Positions 57,348 to 64,000 of a DNA stretch of 64,000 nt are shown here, piece by piece. This DNA comes from Pseudooceanicola batsensis HTCC2597. Lineage in GTDB: Bacteria > Pseudomonadota > Alphaproteobacteria > Rhodobacterales > Rhodobacteraceae. The stretch's first letter is position 1. The number at the start of each line of letters is the position of its first letter. Location: positions 2,627,412-2,691,411 of the forward strand of contig NZ_CH724131.1 in assembly GCF_000152725.1 (NCBI RefSeq), given 5' to 3'. The notes under the pieces were generated by a model. It saw only the letters and a program-made list of their open reading frames with translations, was not told the DNA's origin and ran no database searches. A program made the position numbers and the translations under genes.

Positions 57348-58897
57348 ACGTCATCCTCGCGCAGGGCGTCGGCCCAGGGCGACATGACTTCGGTACAGCC
57401 GGCGTTCCGGCCGTCGATCCGGTGTACCGCCGAGGGACAGGCCCAGGCGAAGGGATAGGTCATGTTCGGCCGCGCCTCGGTCCGGTGTCCCGCGCTCAGG
57501 GTCTCCAGAACCTCGCGCGGCAGGGCCGCGTCGGCGATCAGCACCTCGCCCGAACAATCGATCCGGGGATGATGGAACGCCTCTTCCAGCGACATGCCGG
57601 CATCGGTCATCATCGTCGCAAGCTGCGCCACCGCCCCCATGATCTTGCGCCCGCCCGAAGCCCCGACGGCGAAACCGCCCGAAGGCTCACGCACGATGGT
57701 CGGACAGATGTTCATAAGGCAGGGCTTGCCGGGGGCCAGGGAATTCGGTTTCCCAGGTTCGGGATCGAACCACATGATGCCGTTGTTCATCAGAAGACCC
57801 GTCGACTGCGACAGCGTCCGGCTGCCGAAGATCGACAGCAGGGTCTGCGTCAGCGCGACCATGTTGCCATGTCGGTCGACGATCGAGAAATGGCTGGTGC
57901 AGGCCGGGCTGCCATGGGTTTCACCATCATGGCCCATGGTGGCAAGCCGGTGCTCGTACGCCCCGAACAGAGCGTCCGCCATGGCCGGCACGTCGAGGTG
58001 GCCGGAGACGGGGAGACGCGCGAAGTAATCCGCCAGGGTGGGTCCGGCGGTCAGGCCCGGCATGGCGTGGATGCGGGCAGCGCCCCGGTCCAGGCCGAGC
58101 GGTTCGTGGAACGCGGCGACATAGTTCCGCAGATCGTCGCGCGAGAGCGATCCGCCCTTTCCCTGCACATCCGCGACCAGGGCGGCGGCGATATCGCCCT
58201 CGTAGAAATCCCGCGCGCCCGCCTCGATCAGCCGGTCGAGCGTGGCCGCCATCCCGGAAAAGTCCAGCCGCTGCTGCCTGGTCGCCGTCCAGCCGCCGAT
58301 GCGCGGCCACGTGCCATCCTCGAGAAAGATCGCCGCAAGGTCGGGATCCTGCGCGATCAGTCGTGCCGACGAGGTCGTGAGCAGCGCCGAATACCAGTCT
58401 GCAAGCGGACCTGCCCGGGCGATGTCGCGGGCCGGTGCCAGCAGATCGCCCCATGGCATGGTCGCGAAGCGCCGATGCGCCGCCTCCATCCCCGCCACCA
58501 TCCCGGGGATGGCGATCGCCGTCGCCCCCACCACGTTGCGGTCGTCCTCAACCGAGGGCCAGGGAAAGAGGTCCGAGACCCGGCCCTGACCGGTCAGCGG
58601 ATAATCGGCCGGGTCCAGCGCCGCCGGAGAGACCATGCCGAAGTTCAGCGCATAGGCCTTCTGCTCGTCTTCCCGCCAGATCAGCATGGCGCCGCCGCCG
58701 CCCGGGCCGCTCATCCAAGGCTCGACCACGCCGAGGGCGAAGCCCACGGCAATCGCGGCATCGACCGCGTCGCCACCGTCCTTCAGCACCTGAGCGCCGA
58801 CCCGGCTGGCCTGGCTGTGCTGTGTCGCGACCACCCCCAGATCCGTCTCTGACACGCGCTTTCGGGTCTGTTGCGTCGTTGAAAAGTTCGTCTGCAC
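57344..58897 (-). CDS. Gamma-glutamyltransferase-family protein (517 aa)
   Basis: Ntn-hydrolase of the GGT family, made as a precursor that cleaves itself before a catalytic Thr. That Thr is kept in PACTSHFSIVDRHGNMVAL near residue 332. The large-subunit part shows VDAAIAVGFALGVVEPWMSG and PGGGGAMLIW. No signal peptide is visible, so it may be cytoplasmic, unlike the periplasmic GGT of E. coli. It follows the FAD oxidase gene by 9 bases, which suggests a joint catabolic role; the substrate is unknown. Confidence 0.87.
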   Translation of the reverse strand: MQTNFSTTQQTRKRVSETDLGVVATQHSQASRVGAQVLKDGGDAVDAAIAVGFALGVVEPWMSGPGGGGAMLIWREDEQKAYALNFGMVSPAALDPADYPLTGQGRVSDLFPWPSVEDDRNVVGATAIAIPGMVAGMEAAHRRFATMPWGDLLAPARDIARAGPLADWYSALLTTSSARLIAQDPDLAAIFLEDGTWPRIGGWTATRQQRLDFSGMAATLDRLIEAGARDFYEGDIAAALVADVQGKGGSLSRDDLRNYVAAFHEPLGLDRGAARIHAMPGLTAGPTLADYFARLPVSGHLDVPAMADALFGAYEHRLATMGHDGETHGSPACTSHFSIVDRHGNMVALTQTLLSIFGSRTLSQSTGLLMNNGIMWFDPEPGKPNSLAPGKPCLMNICPTIVREPSGGFAVGASGGRKIMGAVAQLATMMTDAGMSLEEAFHHPRIDCSGEVLIADAALPREVLETLSAGHRTEARPNMTYPFAWACPSAVHRIDGRNAGCTEVMSPWADALREDDV

Positions 58898-58906
58898 GGG
58901 CTCCTC

Positions 58907-60310
58907 CTATTCCGGCGGAAGCAGCTTCCCCGGGTTCATGATGTTCAGCGGATCGAGCGCCCGCTTGATCGCCCGCATCGCGGCGAGCGCGGCGGGATCC
59001 TTGCGGCGCGCCATCGAGCTCAGCTTGGCGGTTCCGATCCCGTGTTCGGCACTGAACGAGCCGCCGAGATCCAGCACGATATCCTCGACCCGCTCCATGA
59101 TCTCGTCCTTGCAGGCTGGATCCTCGGACGTGGGCCAGACGGTGTAATGCACGTTGCCGTCGCCCAGATGCGCGACGACCGTCGTCCCGGCGCCGGGGTC
59201 CACCTCGCGCAGGACGGCATCCGCGCGGGTGAGAAAGGTCTCGACCCGGTCGAGCGGGACGGCCACGTCGTTGGTGATCCTGTTCGGCCGCAGCGACGCG
59301 ACCTCGGCCGCGGCTTCGCGCCGGGCCCAGAGCTCGCGCCGCTGCGCCTCGTTCCGGGCGACGACGGCATCGGCGATACGGCCCTCCTCCAGATACCGGC
59401 CGAGAAGCTCCTCGAGATCGGCGACGATGGGAACGGCACCGGTCCCGTCGGGTGTGCAGTCGCGCGGGGCCAGCGCGCCGATCTCGATCAGGATATTGAC
59501 CGGATGGGGGCGGTCGAAGGGTCTGCGGTGCGCGGGATCGAGTTTGAGGTAATCCGCGACATAGCTGTCCGGCATGTATTCGAAGGCCTCGACCAGACCG
59601 CCGGTCTCGCGCTGCACCTCGTTCAGCAGGGGAAGCGCATCCGAGAGGTTCTCCATCCCGATCATGGCGGTGGCATAGGCCCCCGGCCTCGGCCTGAGCT
59701 TCAGCGTGGCCGCGGTGATCACGCCCAGCGTCCCCTCGGCGCCGATCAGCAGGTGGCGCAGGTCGTAGCCCGAGTTGTTCTTGTGCAGCCCGCTCATCAG
59801 GTCGACGATCTCGCCATCGGGCAGAACGGCCTCGAGCCCGAGGACCAGATCGCGGGTGTTGCCATGGCGCAGCACGTTCGACCCGCCGGCATTGGTGCCG
59901 AGAAACCCGCCGACCCGCGCCGACCCCTTGGCCCCGAAGGTGAGCGGAAACACCAGCCCCCTCGCTTCGGCCGCGTCGTGGATGTCCTGCAGGATGGCGC
60001 CTGCCTCGACCACGGCGACCTGGGCATCGACGCGGATCTCGCGGATCGCCGCCATGCGTTCGAAGGAGAGGATCACCGCCTCGCCCACGCCCGCGCCGCA
60101 GAGGCCGGTCCGGCCGCCGACCGGGATGACGGGGAACCGCAACTCGTTGGCCAGTTTGACCACCGCGGCGACCTCGGCAGTATCGGCGGGGCGGACCACG
60201 GCCAGCGGCTCGGCCCGGCGCATGGCCGAGATATCCACCGCATAGGGTGCCGCGTCCGCGCCGCGCAGCAGGTTCTTCTCGCCGACGATGGCGATCAGTC
60301 TGTCGATCAT
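58907..60310 (-). CDS. FAD-linked D-2-hydroxyacid dehydrogenase (VAO/GlcD type, 467 aa)
   Basis: PCMH-type FAD domain near the N terminus (VIPVGGRTGLCGAGVGEAVI, then GGFLGTNAGGSNVLRHGNTR) and the FAD-oxidase C-terminal domain with VAHLGDGNVHY and SAEHGIGTAKLSSM. This is the D-lactate/D-2-hydroxyglutarate dehydrogenase group. The specific substrate is not readable from sequence. It is the first gene of a two-gene unit with the GGT-like protein. Confidence 0.88.
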   Translation of the reverse strand: MIDRLIAIVGEKNLLRGADAAPYAVDISAMRRAEPLAVVRPADTAEVAAVVKLANELRFPVIPVGGRTGLCGAGVGEAVILSFERMAAIREIRVDAQVAVVEAGAILQDIHDAAEARGLVFPLTFGAKGSARVGGFLGTNAGGSNVLRHGNTRDLVLGLEAVLPDGEIVDLMSGLHKNNSGYDLRHLLIGAEGTLGVITAATLKLRPRPGAYATAMIGMENLSDALPLLNEVQRETGGLVEAFEYMPDSYVADYLKLDPAHRRPFDRPHPVNILIEIGALAPRDCTPDGTGAVPIVADLEELLGRYLEEGRIADAVVARNEAQRRELWARREAAAEVASLRPNRITNDVAVPLDRVETFLTRADAVLREVDPGAGTTVVAHLGDGNVHYTVWPTSEDPACKDEIMERVEDIVLDLGGSFSAEHGIGTAKLSSMARRKDPAALAAMRAIKRALDPLNIMNPGKLLPPE

Positions 60311-60437
60311 CCGGCTGTCCTCCCAGACTGCGGATGATGCGACCTGCGTCCGCCGGAGGCAAGAGCCGCCCGGCCGCGGACGTCACGGGTTTTCGCGCTT
60401 GACCTGACCTGCGGCTTCGCCTAAACGGCCCCGGTCT

Positions 60438-60514
60438 GGCGGAGTAGCTCAGGTGGTTAGAGCAGCGGAATCATAATCCGCGTGTCGGGGGTTCAAGTCC
60501 CTCCTCCGCTACCA
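60438..60514 (+). tRNA. tRNA-Met (anticodon CAT)
   Basis: 77 bases with encoded CCA. Acceptor GGCGGAG pairs with CTCCGCT (one G-U), anticodon stem GCGGA/TCCGC holds the loop ATCATAA with anticodon CAT, and the T-loop is GTTCAAGT. The body matches elongator tRNA-Met of alphaproteobacteria; a lysidine-modified tRNA-Ile2 is the alternative for this anticodon but less likely. Confidence 0.93.
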
Positions 60515-60763
60515 GACTTTCCTGAAACGAGTTGATCATCGCCACCCTTGCAGGGGTTTGGTCCTGCGTGTGGAGAGCATGCCCGGTGGCAGGATGGCAG
60601 AGCCGCATCGTCAGCGTGATCCGGCCGCATTGCTGGGACGGTGAATCCGGCGCAGGCCTCGAGCGTGTCGACCATCTTCGATTACCCCAACGGCTTCTGC
60701 AAAACTGCTCTGCAGAGACTCGGCGCTGGACGGAAAAGCCTCTCCGGGGCGCGGCGCCTCCGG

Positions 60764-63700
60764 TCAGCGACCGGCGCCGCGGGTCAGGGCGGCCGAGAGG
60801 GCGGCGATGACGCGGCCGGGCGCCAGCGGTTTCTCGATCCGCGGGATGTTCTCCAGCCCCGGGGGAGTCGAGATACTGTCGGAATAGCCCGTCGCGAAAA
60901 CCAGCGGGATGCCGCGCGCCTTCAGGGCGCGGGCGGCGGGCCAGACGAATTCACCGCCCAGGTTGACGTCCAGCACGGCGGCGTCGACATCCTCGGTTAC
61001 CGCGAGGCGCAGCGCCTCGGGCAGGGTGCCGATGGGCCCGGTGACGTCGCATCCGGCAGAGCGCAGCGTCTCGGCCGTTTCCTGCCCGACGAGGTATTCG
61101 TCCTCGACAAGCAGAACCCGCTTCTCGTGCAGCGAGCCGGGCTCACTCGGAATCGGCTGCGCCTTCTTGCGGCGCTTCGGGGTGCCCTTGCCCGTCCGGG
61201 CGCGCACCCTCTTGGTCGGGAGGTCGATCAGCGCCCGCAGCCCTTCGCGGGCGAAATCCAGCGTCACCTCGCCCGACAGTTCGTGCCTGAGCGTCTGTTC
61301 GATGAGGGTCGAGCCGAAGCCGCGCCGATCCGGTGCGGCAAGGATGGGCGGCCCCCCGCTCTCCACCCAGCGGAGAGTCAGGCGCTCGTCCTCGTCCGAT
61401 CCGGAGAGGTGCCAGTCGATCCGGACCGAACCCTCGGGCCGCGAGAGGCCGCCATATTTCGCCGCGTTCGTGACCAGTTCGTGGAAAGCCAGGTTCAGTG
61501 TCTGGGCCGCCTTCGGGGTCACTTTCAGATCCGGCCCCTCCGCCACGACGCGCCCCCTTCCCCGGTAGGCCGCGATCGCGGTGTCGAGGACCTGGCCGAA
61601 CTCGGCCCCCCGCCAGCGGCTGCCGGCAAGCAGCGCGTGCGACCGCGCCAGCGTGTTGATCCGCCCGACGAGACGTTCGGCCGCGTCGGAACTGTTCGCC
61701 GCGCCACGGCCCAGGCTCTGCCGCGCGATGGACTGCACCACGGCGAGGATGTTCTTCACCCGGTGATCGAGTTCGGCCATCAGCATGTTCTGATGGTCTT
61801 CCGCATGTTTGCGTTCGGAGATGTCGGTAAAGAGCACCGCGACGTGCAGCCCCTCGGGGTCGCCGATCGGAAAGGCGTAGACCTCGAACCAACGGCCCAG
61901 CATGTCCGACTTCTGCTCGAAACGGACCGGTTCGCGGGTGCGGGCGACGCGGCCGTAGTTCTCGTACCAGTGCTCTTCCAGATCCGGCGCCGCCTCGCGC
62001 AGCCAGCGGCCCAGGATCTCCTGCGGGAAGCCGGTGTGCTTGTAGAAGGCCGGGTTCGCTTCGAGAACCCGGTAGTCGGACCGTCCCCCGTCCGTGTCGA
62101 AGCGGAACTCGGTGACGCAGAATCCCACGTCGATGGCTTCGAAGAGGGCGCGATACCGTTCCTCGCTGAAGCGCTGCGCCGCCTCTGCCCTTGTTCGTTC
62201 GCCGGTGGTCCAGATACGTTCGCTGACCGCTTCGATCAGGGCGACCTCGTCGGGCGTCCAGCGCCGGGGACGGGCCGAGACGGCGACGAGCGACCAGAGC
62301 GGCGTGCTTTCGCCCCGTCTCAGGGTCGCGGCGACGAACGCTCCGAGGCCGAGTTGGCCAAGGCTCTCCCGGTCGATCTCCGACAGGCTCTCGTCGCGCG
62401 GGACATTGTGCAGGACCATGGTCTCTTCCGATGCCATCCGCAGCGCATCGGAAAAATCCGACAGCCTGACCGACGCGGGAAGCGGAGGTACGCGGTCGTT
62501 GCCCACCTGACAGGCGATTTCCCCCTTGTCCTCGTCCAGCCGGAAGACACAGACATAGCAGCGGTCGGTGCCCAGCTTGTCCGACAGCATTTCCAGCGCA
62601 AGCTCGGCCTGGGCATCCGCGTCGGATTCGGCCCGCATCGCATCGCTGAGTTTCAGAAGGAATCTCTGGCGGTCCTCGCCCTTGCGCGCGTCGGATTCGG
62701 ACTGCGTCCGTTCGATCAGTTCGGCGGCCTGCCGGGCGAGCACGTCGAACAGGGCAAAGTCGGCTTCCTTCAGGGGGCGCGGTGTCCGCCAATGGGTCGA
62801 AATCATGCCGATCGGTTGTCCGCCGCGCGTCGCCAGCGGGGTGGATTGCACCGCGCGGAGGCCGGATCTGAGATAGTGCTCGAGATCGTCGGTCCCTTCC
62901 ATGAAGGCGCTCGCCTCCACATCCGGCACGAGAACCCGTCGGCCAAGGCGAAGCGCCTCGCCGCATGTGCTGGCGGAACCGGCATCCACGGACTGCCAGA
63001 AGCGTGCGGAGTCGGGGTGAAAGCCCCGGCTGGCCGCAAGCTCGAGCCGGTCGCCGGTGGAATCGAGAATCTGGATGCTGGCGCCGTCCGACCCCATCAC
63101 CGCCGCGGCGACCTCGACGATCCGGTCGAACAGCGCCTGCGGATCGTCCGCGCTGATCAACAGACCGCTCAGCCTCTGGATCAGTTTCGCCGCCTCCAGT
63201 TCCTTGGCGAGCCGCTCTTCGGTGCGGACGCGTTCCAGCGCCGTCTCGGTGCGGGTGGCGACCTCCGCGATCAGGGAAATCTCCTCGGCGGTCCAGTCGC
63301 GCGGTTCGGCAGCCCGCACCGCCAGACCGGCGCTCGGCGCGCCATCGCGAAAGACGGGAACGGCGACGCAGGCGCCGCGCCCTCCGTCGCCCGCCGACGA
63401 TCGGGCATCGTCCGGACCCGGCGCGACGAGGGGTCCGCCCGCTTCGGCCGCGCGATCCATGAGACCCTGCCAGAAATCGTCCTCCGGCACCTGCGGGGCA
63501 GAGGCCGAAGAACCCCGGCTATAGACCCCTTCGATGCGTCGGCCGCCCGCGCGCATGTCGCAATAGACGGCATGGTCGGCGCCGAGGTGCTCGGCCAGCA
63601 GGCGCGACACCTCGGTCGTTTTCGTCAAGGCCGGGGCCTGCGCACGCAGCGTGTCCGACAGATCGAGAAGCAGGCGTTCGCGCGCCTTCCGGTGCCGGAC

Positions 63701-64000
63701 CTGCTCGGCCGCCTTCAGCGCCGCGGTGGTTTCCTGCGCGATGTTCAGGATTCCGCCGACGGTCCCGTCGTCCAGCGGAATCGGATTGGCCGTAAAGCTG
63801 AACCACGCCTCCTCGATCATGCCTTCGCGGTCGAGCCGCACGAGCTGATCTTCGGCGGCGGCAGCGCCATGTCCGGCCAGAACGCTGTCGAGCACGGGGC
63901 CGATCTTGTCCCACGTTTCGGCGAAGACCTCCCGCGCCGGACGGCCGAGCGCGTCCGGATGCCTGGCTCCGATCAGCCGGCGCCAGGCATCGTTGTAAAG
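60764..64000 (-). CDS. Hybrid HWE histidine kinase with PAS/GAF sensors and receiver (5' end outside window)
   Basis: The frame is open to the right edge, so the N terminus lies beyond it; about 1078 codons are visible. From the edge: a PAS domain (YNDAWRRLIGARHP and on), three GAF-like domains (about 63680-63260, 63210-62720, 62660-62200), and a second PAS (FEAIDVGFCVTEF). The HWE kinase follows, with its H box AELDHRVKNILAVVQSIARQ, FHELVTNAAKYGG and the RWVESGGP motif. It ends in a receiver with VLLVEDEY, the phospho-acceptor Asp in VLDVNLGG and IEKPLAPG. PAS-GAF-HWE kinases often sense light or redox and feed general stress response, but no bilin cysteine or output regulator is evident here. 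Confidence 0.88.
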   Translation of the reverse strand, partial: LYNDAWRRLIGARHPDALGRPAREVFAETWDKIGPVLDSVLAGHGAAAAEDQLVRLDREGMIEEAWFSFTANPIPLDDGTVGGILNIAQETTAALKAAEQVRHRKARERLLLDLSDTLRAQAPALTKTTEVSRLLAEHLGADHAVYCDMRAGGRRIEGVYSRGSSASAPQVPEDDFWQGLMDRAAEAGGPLVAPGPDDARSSAGDGGRGACVAVPVFRDGAPSAGLAVRAAEPRDWTAEEISLIAEVATRTETALERVRTEERLAKELEAAKLIQRLSGLLISADDPQALFDRIVEVAAAVMGSDGASIQILDSTGDRLELAASRGFHPDSARFWQSVDAGSASTCGEALRLGRRVLVPDVEASAFMEGTDDLEHYLRSGLRAVQSTPLATRGGQPIGMISTHWRTPRPLKEADFALFDVLARQAAELIERTQSESDARKGEDRQRFLLKLSDAMRAESDADAQAELALEMLSDKLGTDRCYVCVFRLDEDKGEIACQVGNDRVPPLPASVRLSDFSDALRMASEETMVLHNVPRDESLSEIDRESLGQLGLGAFVAATLRRGESTPLWSLVAVSARPRRWTPDEVALIEAVSERIWTTGERTRAEAAQRFSEERYRALFEAIDVGFCVTEFRFDTDGGRSDYRVLEANPAFYKHTGFPQEILGRWLREAAPDLEEHWYENYGRVARTREPVRFEQKSDMLGRWFEVYAFPIGDPEGLHVAVLFTDISERKHAEDHQNMLMAELDHRVKNILAVVQSIARQSLGRGAANSSDAAERLVGRINTLARSHALLAGSRWRGAEFGQVLDTAIAAYRGRGRVVAEGPDLKVTPKAAQTLNLAFHELVTNAAKYGGLSRPEGSVRIDWHLSGSDEDERLTLRWVESGGPPILAAPDRRGFGSTLIEQTLRHELSGEVTLDFAREGLRALIDLPTKRVRARTGKGTPKRRKKAQPIPSEPGSLHEKRVLLVEDEYLVGQETAETLRSAGCDVTGPIGTLPEALRLAVTEDVDAAVLDVNLGGEFVWPAARALKARGIPLVFATGYSDSISTPPGLENIPRIEKPLAPGRVIAALSAALTRGAGR

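Noticed and set aside
60515..60763. Possible small gene or remnant between tRNA-Met and the histidine kinase
   Set aside because: Short frames on both strands lack ribosome sites and similarity; treated as an ordinary intergenic region.

Overview
The window reads as the chromosomal dnaA region of a high-GC alphaproteobacterium of the Rhodobacteraceae (Roseobacter group). The evidence is the gene order ubiB-ubiE / mutM-enoyl-CoA hydratase-rpsT-dnaA-dnaN-recF-gyrB, an Mcl1-type malyl-CoA lyase, a DgcN/DgcA D-glutamate pathway, a TIGR02300 'FYDLN acid' protein, and two copies of a terminator-like intergenic repeat that I recall as common in this family. All calls come from reading the sequence and translations; no database search was run.

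Layout. (1) 1-12220 is an accessory DNA-metabolism and defence block. It holds the end of a BRCT protein, a YhaN-like SMC/AAA ATPase with its SbcD/YhaO-like nuclease on the minus strand, and divergently a tightly overlapped SIR2-HerA-KTSC operon that is visibly richer in A+T. A helicase IV-like SF1 helicase with an inserted PD-(D/E)XK nuclease and C-terminal zinc ribbons follows. (2) 12478-25168 (minus) is the replication core, with a recF-VOC-LysE run, a XRE-cupin regulator and an SDR enzyme interleaved. (3) 25268-30675 has ubiE-ubiB, a phosphotransferase, an amidohydrolase and a lone sugar-1-phosphate transferase. (4) 30684-36336 has urate hydroxylase PuuD, a D-glutamate utilisation operon (dgcN-dgcA-class IV aminotransferase) and malyl-CoA lyase. 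(5) 36460-42392 is mixed housekeeping: Lrp regulator with LysE exporter, accA, GST, GntR, a YgjP-like metallopeptidase, the FYDLN protein, tRNA-Ala and a Nudix hydrolase.

(6) 42444-56082 is a surface polysaccharide locus made of two converging operons. The plus-strand half has a FlaA1/CapD dehydratase, an FkbM methyltransferase, two glycosyltransferases, a polymerase-like and a flippase-like membrane protein. The minus-strand half has the UDP-L-FucNAc trio (fnlABC/capEFG), a PglC-like initiating transferase, a sulfotransferase and a PglE-like aminotransferase. (7) 56238-64000 has a THUMP RNA methyltransferase, a gamma-glutamyltransferase-like and a D-2-hydroxyacid dehydrogenase-like pair, tRNA-Met, and a large hybrid HWE histidine kinase that runs off the window.

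The most interesting part is 4243-12220. A known abortive-infection type pair (SIR2 NADase plus HerA translocase) is translationally coupled to a third small gene encoding a KTSC-domain protein. It is flanked by an SbcCD-like nuclease complex and by a helicase-nuclease fusion. Whether the extra parts form one expanded defence system is inference. The second is the polysaccharide locus, where PglF-, PglC- and PglE-like genes lack the usual PglD acetyltransferase and a sulfotransferase sits between the latter two.
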